From Oscillospiraceae bacterium (GTDB taxonomy: Bacteria; Bacillota; Clostridia; Oscillospirales; Ruminococcaceae): DNA of 64,000 bases. The notes under the pieces were generated by a model. It made no database searches. It saw only the letters and a list, made by a program, of their open reading frames with translations, and was not told the origin of the DNA. Every line of letters begins with the position of its first letter. The first letter of the stretch is position 1. A program made the position numbers and the translations under genes. Positions 52,395 through 59,242 of this stretch are shown piece by piece. The stretch covers positions 1 to 64,000 of the forward strand of contig JAAYNJ010000017.1 in NCBI GenBank assembly GCA_012520915.1, in the 5' to 3' direction.

Positions 52395-52423
52395 ATGATA
52401 AGACAGATTATTGCTTTTGTCAA
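52395..52423 (-). promoter_or_regulatory. promoter of the acyl-CoA ligase T-box transcript
   Basis: Minus-strand TTGACA (52423-52418) and TATCAT (52400-52395) with a 17-base spacer. It lies just after the DUF2752 stop, so the ligase is a separate transcription unit. Confidence 0.8.
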
Positions 52424-52428
52424 CATTT

Positions 52429-52842
52429 TTAAATAATGGGGAATATGCCGATATTTCTTAAAAGTGCATAAATGGCGGCGATAATGACTATTGCACATAT
52501 CCAGACGGGAAGGTATTTAAACCGCGTAAATGTGTTGCGATACACATCTCTCACCCGATGAATTAAAAGTGTAAAATAAAAAATCAAAATAAGGATTGGC
52601 GAAGGATTCAAGGCCAGGGATTCCGCCAGCCTTAAACTCATAAGACTCTCGATTGACCTTGTCATACCGCAGGAAGGACAGTTAAGCCCGGTAAATCTGT
52701 TAAAGGCACAGTCCCACATCGGGACATGTCCGGCTTTCAAGAGAACCGCAAGAATAAAAAACATTATCCCTGACAGAATAACTCCCAAAAGTGATAAAGC
52801 GGGCAACCTTTTTTTAAATGTCGTTAACAGTTTTCCGCTCAT
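52429..52842 (-). CDS. DUF2752 membrane protein
   Basis: 137 residues. The DUF2752 signature FTGLNCPSCGMTRSIESLM (about 49-67) lies between hydrophobic helices (about 15-37, 80-95, 112-132). The CPxCGMTR loop suggests a metal- or redox-active site, but function is unknown. It begins one base after the zinc-ribbon DUF4190-like gene, so the two are coupled. Confidence 0.85.
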   Translation of the reverse strand: MSGKLLTTFKKRLPALSLLGVILSGIMFFILAVLLKAGHVPMWDCAFNRFTGLNCPSCGMTRSIESLMSLRLAESLALNPSPILILIFYFTLLIHRVRDVYRNTFTRFKYLPVWICAIVIIAAIYALLRNIGIFPII

Positions 52843-52843
52843 C

Positions 52844-53371
52844 TCACGTCAGCTTGAGGTTGTCGTAGGATTCCAGATATTCTTCAAGGAAATCCCTGTA
52901 TTGATCCATACTCGGATCCGAAAAATCGGGATTGCTTAGAGCGGTAAAAAATGCGACTCCCATAATTATGGAAAACACCAAACCGACCGAGCCGGTTGTT
53001 ATTCCGGCTATCGCAAGACCGCGTTGACTGCTCTTCAGGCCTACGATACCGAAAATTATTCCCAAAACCGAGAACAGCAGGCCGAAAAAGAGTGTTATAC
53101 AGCAGATTACGGAAAGAATTCCGAAAATCAGCGACAGGATGGCTGCCCAATTTTTTGAAGGGTCACCTGTAGAACGTCTGACCATAGCGTTCGGAGAACC
53201 GCCGGGATATTCGGGGAAACCTCCGAATTTGCCGTATCCGCCCGGTTGCGAGGTATAGCTCCCGTAAGGTGTGTTATAAACGTCTTCGGTTTTATTAAAT
53301 CTGGCGGCGCAACCTGAACAATACAGTGCATCATCAGGGTTTTGTTTGCCGCAATAATCACAAATCTTCAT
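52844..53371 (-). CDS. zinc-ribbon plus DUF4190-like membrane protein
   Basis: 175 residues. N-terminal zinc ribbon CDYCGKQNPDDALYCSGC, a Gly/Pro/Tyr-rich linker (YNTPYGSYTSQPGGYGKFG), then a DUF4190-type pair of helices (AAILSLIFGILSVICCITLF; GIIFGIVGLKSSQRGLAIAG) and a third helix. Function is unknown. Similar helices occur in the protein at 56334, suggesting paralogy. RBS is TAGGAGAAGGAT. Confidence 0.75.
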   Translation of the reverse strand: MKICDYCGKQNPDDALYCSGCAARFNKTEDVYNTPYGSYTSQPGGYGKFGGFPEYPGGSPNAMVRRSTGDPSKNWAAILSLIFGILSVICCITLFFGLLFSVLGIIFGIVGLKSSQRGLAIAGITTGSVGLVFSIIMGVAFFTALSNPDFSDPSMDQYRDFLEEYLESYDNLKLT

Positions 53372-53404
53372 ATCCTTCTCCTAAAGATATATTGTTGGTA
53401 TTCA

Positions 53405-54586
53405 TTAGCCTCCGAAAGCATCCCTGAGCTTTTTTGAGGCCTTTAACACATCATCCCTGTTCCCGAAGGTTGTCAATCTGCAAAAACCTTCACCGTTTTC
53501 TCCGAAACCGGAACCGGGCGTGCAGACTACTCCGTGAGAGAGAAGAAGATCGAATGTTTCCCAGGAAGAAGCGTTGTCGGGACTGGCAAACCAGATATAT
53601 GGGGAGTTTTTTCCTCCATAAAATTCAATCTGCATATCTTCAAGAGCGGATGACATGATTTCGGCGTTTTTTCTGTAATAGTCAATCGAAATATCAATCT
53701 GCTTTAAGCCCTCTTCGGAATAAACCGCTTCGGCCGCTTTCTGAATAATATATGAAGTTCCGTTATACTTTGAGGCCTGTCGGCGCGCCCACATATCTCT
53801 CAATGAGGAATTGCCGATTTTAAGTTCCCGGGGTATGACGGTGTGGCCCAGCCTGGTTCCGGTGAACCCCGCCGTCTTAGAGAGTGAGCAGAATTCTATT
53901 GCGCATTCTCTTGCGCCCTCAATACAAAATATACTGCGAGGCAGTTTCCTATCGGCTATAAAGCGTTCATAAGCTGCGTCAAAGAGTATTACGGCTTTAT
54001 TGGAGACAGCATAGTCCACCCATCTCTTCAGACCGTCATAGTCATATACCGCTCCCGTGGGGTTGTTCGGAGAACAGATGTAGATGATATCGGACTTGAA
54101 ATCCGGCGGCGTCGGCAAGAAGCCGTTTTCCCTGTTGCCGGAAACATAGGATATCCCGTTTCCCTTTATCACACTTGAATCCACATAGGCCGGGTAAACA
54201 GGGTCGGGGATAAGAGCGACATTGGTTTCCTCGAAGAGATCCAGAATTGCACCGAGGTCGTTTTTAGCTCCGTCACCTACGAAAATCTCGTCAATTTCTA
54301 TATTCGCGCTGTTTGTTGCATAGTAATCTTTGATTTTACTGCGAAGAAATTCATATCCTTCATAAGGTCCGTACCCCTTGAAAGTCTCTTTTTCGCCCAT
54401 TTCATCTGCCGCGTTTTTTATTGCATCGACAACTATGGGTGCAAGCGGCAGAGTCACATCTCCGATGCCGAGACTGATAACCTCCATATCGGGATTCTTT
54501 TCCTTAAACTCGGATACCTTTGAAGCAACCTCCGCGAAGAGATAACTCGGTACGAGATTCTCAAAATTTTTATTAATATTTACCAA
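53405..54586 (-). CDS. dapL: LL-diaminopimelate aminotransferase
   Basis: 393 residues. The N-terminal pattern LVPSYLFAEVASKVSEFKEKNP, ISLGIGDVTLPL and KGYGPYEGYEFLRSKI is typical of DapL. PLP-site features are IYICSPNNPTGAVYDYD and the lysine in EFCSLSKTAGFTGTRLG. It converts tetrahydrodipicolinate directly to LL-diaminopimelate, bypassing DapD/DapC/DapE. Start TTG 54586 follows AAGGAGAACTGC. Directly after dapF, whose product acts next in the pathway. Confidence 0.95.
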   Translation of the reverse strand: MVNINKNFENLVPSYLFAEVASKVSEFKEKNPDMEVISLGIGDVTLPLAPIVVDAIKNAADEMGEKETFKGYGPYEGYEFLRSKIKDYYATNSANIEIDEIFVGDGAKNDLGAILDLFEETNVALIPDPVYPAYVDSSVIKGNGISYVSGNRENGFLPTPPDFKSDIIYICSPNNPTGAVYDYDGLKRWVDYAVSNKAVILFDAAYERFIADRKLPRSIFCIEGARECAIEFCSLSKTAGFTGTRLGHTVIPRELKIGNSSLRDMWARRQASKYNGTSYIIQKAAEAVYSEEGLKQIDISIDYYRKNAEIMSSALEDMQIEFYGGKNSPYIWFASPDNASSWETFDLLLSHGVVCTPGSGFGENGEGFCRLTTFGNRDDVLKASKKLRDAFGG

Positions 54587-54606
54587 AGCAGTTCTCCTTT
54601 TCTAAA

Positions 54607-55452
54607 TTACTTTGCGTAATTAATTGTTCCGCAATAAACATTTGTGGCGGGCCCGCTTAAAAAAACGCTTCCGCCGGATTTCCAGTTTGCAATCAATTTT
54701 CCGCCGTTCATTTCAATTTCTATATCGGTATCTTTGTGGGAAAATCCGTTTGTGATGGCGGCGACGGCGACGGCGCACGCACCGGTTCCGCAAGCCAGAG
54801 TTTCTCCGCTTCCTCTTTCAAAAACACGAACCCTGTATTGCTGCGGGGAAATAAACTTTACGATTTCGACATTTACCCCTTCGGGGAATATCTTACTTTG
54901 AACTATGTGGTTGCTCAGACCGGGGAGATCAATATTCTCCACATCTTCCACAAAAACAACAAAATGCGGATTGCCCATCGACAGAGCCATGCCCGAATAA
55001 TCTAACCCTTCGTAGTTGAATGTGAAGCTGTTGTTTAACATGAGACCGACAGCGGGTATCTCGGCCTGTTTAAATATCGGATTGCCCATATCGACAACCC
55101 CGCCTACCGCTTCATCCGATTCAAAAAGAAGGTCTATTTCTTTTATGCCGGAAGGGGTTTCAACTTTAACCGTCTTTTTATCAGCTATTTTATTGTCATA
55201 GGCAAATTTTGCAACACATCTGACCCCGTTTCCGCACATCATTCCTCTGCTTCCGTCGTTGTTGTACATATCCATATATGTGTCTGCGTTTTCGGAAGGC
55301 CTGACAAATATCACACCGTCACCGCCTATTCCGAAATTCCTGTCGGAAAGGTGGCGAACCATATCGGCGTCAAACGGAATGTCATTTTCGAAACAGTTGA
55401 TGTATATGTAGTCATTTCCCGCTCCGTGCATCTTCGTAAAATCAATCTTCAT
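54607..55452 (-). CDS. dapF: diaminopimelate epimerase
   Basis: 281 residues from ATG 55452, which gives the standard N-terminus MKIDFTKMHGAGNDY; an in-frame TTG at 55473 would add seven residues. The two catalytic cysteines are in MMCGNGVRCVAKF and SGETLACGTGACAV. It makes meso-DAP from LL-DAP for peptidoglycan and lysine synthesis. It lies between lgt and dapL in one orientation, with gaps of about 20 bases. Confidence 0.96.
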   Translation of the reverse strand: MKIDFTKMHGAGNDYIYINCFENDIPFDADMVRHLSDRNFGIGGDGVIFVRPSENADTYMDMYNNDGSRGMMCGNGVRCVAKFAYDNKIADKKTVKVETPSGIKEIDLLFESDEAVGGVVDMGNPIFKQAEIPAVGLMLNNSFTFNYEGLDYSGMALSMGNPHFVVFVEDVENIDLPGLSNHIVQSKIFPEGVNVEIVKFISPQQYRVRVFERGSGETLACGTGACAVAVAAITNGFSHKDTDIEIEMNGGKLIANWKSGGSVFLSGPATNVYCGTINYAK

Positions 55453-55473
55453 TAATAAAAAATCCTCCGACAA

Positions 55474-56265
55474 TTATTTTTCGATACGGTCTTCAACTTT
55501 TGTTTGACTCTTCAGGCTTTTAAAAATCAACGTCAACAGAGACGCGGTAAAGACGAAGATACTTATCCACTGCGAAGTGGAAAGACCGAAAAAGATTCCC
55601 CTGTATTTGTCTCCGCGCCAAAATTCAATTATGAACCGGAATGCAGGATAAAGCAGAAGATAAGAGAAAACCGCCGAACCTTTTTTTGATTTTCTCATCA
55701 AAAAGTATGAAATTGCAGCTATAAGCACCTCTGCAGCGGCTTCATAAAGCGGGACGGGAAGGAGTTTTATTCCGTTTGGAGCAATGGGGGATTCGCTGAA
55801 CGCTATACCGAATCTCTCGCTCTCAACCCCGTAGCAGCACCCGGCGAAAAAACACCCTATTCTGCCGAAGACGTGTCCCAAAGACAGTGACGGGGCTATT
55901 ATATCGGCGCTGTCCGTTTTGTTGATGCGATATTTGGAAGTATAAAAATAAAAACCTGAAAATCCTCCGGCAACACCGCCATAATAAACCAACCCCCCGC
56001 TGAAAACAACGGCCCGGACGAGATCGGTTCTGTTAATCCTGATGCAATTGATTATATCGGGCAACATCAAAACGATGTAGAGCAGATAGGCGCCTATCAG
56101 TGCTCCGATAATGCAAAACAAGGACAGGAGAAAGGCATCCAGCTTAGAAATATTTCTGTGTTTTGCGTTAAACACCATAAACACGACGCCTGCAACAAAC
56201 CCTGTCAGCACCAAAAGACCGTAGGTAGGCAAAGCAAAATTGTTAATATAAATAAAGGGTTTCAT
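55474..56265 (-). CDS. lgt: prolipoprotein diacylglyceryl transferase
   Basis: 263 residues with about seven helices. The Lgt signature appears as HVFGRIGCFFAGCCYG (about 131-146). RFIIEFWRGDKYRG is near the C-terminal end. The GCxxxGCCYG variant is common in Clostridia. It attaches diacylglycerol to lipobox cysteines, such as that of the rhodanese lipoprotein at 44558. The start ATG 56265 follows AAAGATTT, a weak site, and a terminator hairpin precedes it, so its own promoter is not evident. Confidence 0.9.
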   Translation of the reverse strand: MKPFIYINNFALPTYGLLVLTGFVAGVVFMVFNAKHRNISKLDAFLLSLFCIIGALIGAYLLYIVLMLPDIINCIRINRTDLVRAVVFSGGLVYYGGVAGGFSGFYFYTSKYRINKTDSADIIAPSLSLGHVFGRIGCFFAGCCYGVESERFGIAFSESPIAPNGIKLLPVPLYEAAAEVLIAAISYFLMRKSKKGSAVFSYLLLYPAFRFIIEFWRGDKYRGIFFGLSTSQWISIFVFTASLLTLIFKSLKSQTKVEDRIEK

Positions 56266-56272
56266 AAATCTT

Positions 56273-56302
56273 TAAAAAGGCTCGCCTTGCGAGGGCGAGC
56301 CT
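56273..56302 (-). terminator. terminator between the DUF4190-like gene and lgt
   Basis: AGGCTCGCC/GGCGAGCCT hairpin, followed on the minus strand by TTTTTAAAG. Confidence 0.8.
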
Positions 56303-56333
56303 GGATAATCTGCCCGAGTATTTGCAGATGAAA

Positions 56334-57164
56334 TCAGAGGTCGAACAATCCCGAAGCCGAACCTATTGCACTAAAACAAGCGGCACACGCGATTAAGAAG
56401 ATAAGACAGAATACAAGACCTGAAATCCCGAGAATCAGACCGGTAATCGCCATACCGTTTCCGCCCAGGGTTCCCTTCGGAACCTCTTTTATCTTTTTCA
56501 TTGCCATTGCGCCGGTGATTATTGCAGCTATTCCGGCAGCTATTCCGAGAATTCCGAGTACGGGAATGGCGGCAAGGAATATAAATACGACACTGACTAT
56601 TCCGCAAATCAATGAAGTGATGGCTAAGGGTGAATTTGGGGGGCTGGCAGACTGGGCATAGGGCTGCTGGAACTGTTGCTGAGGCGGCATTTGATTATGA
56701 ACCGGCATCGGCGGCTGTTGAAACTGTGGGGGCGCCTGATGAAACTGCTGAGGCGGAGCCGGCTGAAATTGCTGGGGCGGTTGTTGAATCGGAGGAGCCT
56801 GCTGACTCTGAATCGGCTGGCGGGGCTGGGGAGATGGCTGATATTGAGCCTGAGGCTGAGCCGGTTGTTGTACGAACTGGGGTTGAACGGGATATTGCTG
56901 TGCGGGTTGAACAGGCTGCACAGGCTGTACGGGTTGTGTGGGTTGTACAGGCTGTATCGGTTGACCGCTGCCTATCGGTGCGGGAATTGCTTCGGCAACT
57001 TCGGCGGGTTCTTCAGCAATCTGACAAGCGGCGTCGGATGTATCTTCAGCGACCTCCGCTACATATTCCGCGGTGGCTTCGATTGTTTCGGAATTTGTTT
57101 CTTCTTTTTTAAGCAACTCGCCGGTATTCGGGTCATATTTTGGAATGAAATCGTTAGAATTCAT
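56334..57164 (-). CDS. Pro/Gln-rich DUF4190-like membrane protein
   Basis: 276 residues. An acidic N-terminal region (about 1-60) is followed by a low-complexity Pro/Gln stretch (about 65-180, many QPVQP-type repeats). The C-terminal DUF4190-like membrane part (about 182-276) has LAITSLICGIVSVVFIFLAA, GIAAIITGAMAMKKIKEVPKGTLGGNGMAITG and a final helix. Function is unknown. Shared helix pattern with the 52844 protein. The start ATG has a perfect AGGAGG site; its own promoter and terminator make it monocistronic. Confidence 0.75.
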   Translation of the reverse strand: MNSNDFIPKYDPNTGELLKKEETNSETIEATAEYVAEVAEDTSDAACQIAEEPAEVAEAIPAPIGSGQPIQPVQPTQPVQPVQPVQPAQQYPVQPQFVQQPAQPQAQYQPSPQPRQPIQSQQAPPIQQPPQQFQPAPPQQFHQAPPQFQQPPMPVHNQMPPQQQFQQPYAQSASPPNSPLAITSLICGIVSVVFIFLAAIPVLGILGIAAGIAAIITGAMAMKKIKEVPKGTLGGNGMAITGLILGISGLVFCLIFLIACAACFSAIGSASGLFDL

Positions 57165-57196
57165 AACGGCCTCCTTATTACGTTAATTACCTGTAA

Positions 57197-57226
57197 ATCA
57201 TAACACACGTATATTAATTTTAACAA
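57197..57226 (-). promoter_or_regulatory. promoter of the Pro/Gln-rich protein gene
   Basis: Minus-strand TTGTTA (57226-57221) and TATGAT (57202-57197) with an 18-base spacer and an extended -10 TG. Confidence 0.55.
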
Positions 57227-57278
57227 CAGGAAATGTTAATAATCTCATACGATTTGCTGCCCGAAGCGGGTTATGGTG

Positions 57279-57284
57279 TATAAT
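57279..57284 (+). promoter_or_regulatory. -10 box of the hflX promoter
   Basis: TATAAT preceded by TG; the -35 region (TTGCTG) is 19 bases away, so it is weak. The GTG start at 57311 follows AAAGGAG. Confidence 0.45.
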
Positions 57285-57310
57285 ACGTATAGCATAATGC
57301 AAAGGAGAAT

Positions 57311-58510
57311 GTGAAGATAGCGACAGTCAGAGCGGTAGCGGTAGTAGTTGACAGGGGAGATTACAGCATAGAACGTTCGCTTGGCGAACTTAAGGCTTTA
57401 GCCGAAACAACGGAAATCGATATTATTTCCGAGGTTGTTCAGCAGAGGGCATCTGAAAATCCCGCTTCCTATATCGGAACGGGAAAGCTCGAGGAACTCT
57501 GTGTAACCGTATCCGAACTTGATGCGGATCTGGTGTTGGTGGACGATGAAATCTCCGCGGCACAGATGAATAAAATTTCCGAGAGCACGGGGGTTGAGGT
57601 CAAAGACAGAACCGGTTTGATTCTTGAAATTTTTGCCAGACATGCTGACACTTCGGAAGGAAAGCTTCAGGTTGAAATAGCGCAACTCAAGTACAGATTG
57701 ACAAGACTTGCGGGTTCGAGGACAAGTCTTTCCAGACTCGGAGGCGGGATAGGGACAAGAGGCCCCGGCGAGACCAAGTTGGAGACGGACAGGAGAACGA
57801 TTAGGAACAGAATAATCAATCTCGAAAAAAAGCTGAAAAGGGTAAATGACAGAAGGCAGGTCACCTCGAAGAGAAGAAAAAAATCCGGACTGCCCATAAT
57901 TTCCTTTGTCGGTTATACAAATGTCGGAAAGTCCTCACTCATAAATGCGCTTTCGGGAAGTGACCTTGCAGCAAAAAACCTGCTTTTTGTTACACTTGAT
58001 CCGGCGGTGCGCACATTTAAGTTTGAAAATAAAAAAGCGCTTCTCGTTGATACCGTCGGCTTTGTCGAAAGGCTGCCCGTTCACCTGGTCGAAGCATTTA
58101 AATCCACGCTGAGCATAATGAACGAAAGCGATCTGATAATAAAAGTATCGGATGCAACCGATGCTGACTGGAGAAACAGACTGGAGATAACCGATAAACT
58201 GATTGCCGACATGGGCGCAACGGATATTGAACAGATTTCCGTTTTTAACAAATGCGACCTGCTTAATAACGACATCCAGCTTCCCGGAATCAAAGTTTCG
58301 GCGGCGACGGGAGAGGGCCTCGAGAGGCTCTGCAGGGAGATGGCGAAAAGACTTAATGCCGGCAGAGTCAAGATGAAGCTGACGATACCTTTTGAAAAGA
58401 CCGAAGAGTTTCACCGAATGATGTCAAAGGGCGACATCGTAAGTTATGAATATACCGAGGGTGGAATCGAGACGGTCGTTGAAGTTGAGATGAAGAAACA
58501 GAAATATTAA
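57311..58510 (+). CDS. hflX: ribosome-associated GTPase HflX
   Basis: 399 residues from GTG 57311. The N-terminal HflX domain includes YIGTGKLEEL and RTGLILEIFARHADTSEGKLQVE, and the Gly-rich loop is RLGGGIGTRGPGETKLE. The G domain follows with FVGYTNVGKSSLI (G1), DTVGFVERLP (G3), NKCD (G4) and SAATGEGL (G5). HflX splits or rescues stalled 70S ribosomes under stress. Single-gene unit with a convergent terminator. Confidence 0.95.
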   Translation: MKIATVRAVAVVVDRGDYSIERSLGELKALAETTEIDIISEVVQQRASENPASYIGTGKLEELCVTVSELDADLVLVDDEISAAQMNKISESTGVEVKDRTGLILEIFARHADTSEGKLQVEIAQLKYRLTRLAGSRTSLSRLGGGIGTRGPGETKLETDRRTIRNRIINLEKKLKRVNDRRQVTSKRRKKSGLPIISFVGYTNVGKSSLINALSGSDLAAKNLLFVTLDPAVRTFKFENKKALLVDTVGFVERLPVHLVEAFKSTLSIMNESDLIIKVSDATDADWRNRLEITDKLIADMGATDIEQISVFNKCDLLNNDIQLPGIKVSAATGEGLERLCREMAKRLNAGRVKMKLTIPFEKTEEFHRMMSKGDIVSYEYTEGGIETVVEVEMKKQKY

Positions 58511-58527
58511 TAAACCAAAATCATTTA

Positions 58528-58558
58528 AAAAGCACCTCCGATTCCGGAGGTGTTTTTT
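58528..58558. terminator. bidirectional terminator after hflX
   Basis: CACCTCCG/CGGAGGTG hairpin with loop ATTC, flanked by AAAAAG and TTTTTT. Confidence 0.85.
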
Positions 58559-58571
58559 AAATCCTGTTATT

Positions 58572-58877
58572 TTAGGAACCGCTTTCAGCCAACGCTCTGT
58601 CCAGCCAAACGATACCAATGTCAAGCGCTCCCCAAATTCCGACCTTTTCACTCTCCTTTATGGTTCTTGCCTGTAGCGTGAGGTCGGGCGAGTTTGATAA
58701 AAGCCTGACATAAACTCTGTCAACGACCTCATCTTCCCCTTCGCCGGTATAGCTGAGAATTTGAATATAAATCATGTGACTGTCTTCCGGACTGCCGAAG
58801 TATATCTCGTCTCCCGAGCGGACAAGCGGACGACCCTTATAATATAGCGGAATGTCGCTGTTTTTTTTAGAAGGCAT
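58572..58877 (-). CDS. conserved hypothetical protein, 101 residues
   Basis: Begins PSKKNSDIPLYYKGRPLVRSG, then alternates beta-strand-like segments (EIYFGSPEDSHMIYIQILSY; VDRVYVRLLSNSPDL) and ends with a helix (GALDIGIVWLDRAL). No family named. It lies 34 bases downstream of the ireB stop in the same direction, next to phe genes. Small size, a clear ribosome site (AGGAGA) and position in an operon support it as a real gene. Confidence 0.6.
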   Translation of the reverse strand: MPSKKNSDIPLYYKGRPLVRSGDEIYFGSPEDSHMIYIQILSYTGEGEDEVVDRVYVRLLSNSPDLTLQARTIKESEKVGIWGALDIGIVWLDRALAESGS

Positions 58878-58911
58878 ATCTTCTCCTGTTACTTATCATT
58901 GATAGAGTCTC

Positions 58912-59166
58912 TTATTCTGCATCAGAGACGAAAAAATTAACCATGGCCTGGAGGACATCGTCCCTATCAAGCCTGCTCATCAATACTCTTGCATTGTTGT
59001 GAGTGGTGATATAGGTGGGATCTTCCGACAGGATATATCCGACTATCTGGTTTACGGCATTGTAGTTTTTTTCGGAAAGAGACTTATAAACTTCCTTGAC
59101 CGTGTTTCTTATTTCCTCGTCCTTTCTTTTGGCGAGGGAAAAGGTCATGGTCCTGTCCATATTCAC
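58912..59166 (-). CDS. IreB family regulatory phosphoprotein (UPF0297)
   Basis: 84 residues from GTG 59166; ATG 59160 gives 82 and is equally possible given GAGAGG upstream. DRTMTFSLAKRKDEEIRNTV and YNAVNQIVGYILSEDPTYIT match the family. In Enterococcus IreB is phosphorylated on N-terminal threonines by the kinase IreK and controls cephalosporin resistance. In many Firmicutes the family is followed by ruvX and a UPF0473 gene; neither is here. Confidence 0.92.
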   Translation of the reverse strand: MNMDRTMTFSLAKRKDEEIRNTVKEVYKSLSEKNYNAVNQIVGYILSEDPTYITTHNNARVLMSRLDRDDVLQAMVNFFVSDAE

Positions 59167-59242
59167 ACATCCTCTCTCAATTATTATTAAAATAATGATA
59201 CACCATAAACATCACTTCTTCAAGAGAATGCGGTACCCGTGC

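Noticed and set aside
56676-57203. Leu/Arg-rich 175-codon frame on the plus strand
   Set aside because: It is the mirror of the Pro/Gln-rich repeat region of the real minus-strand gene; its repeats arise from that composition.
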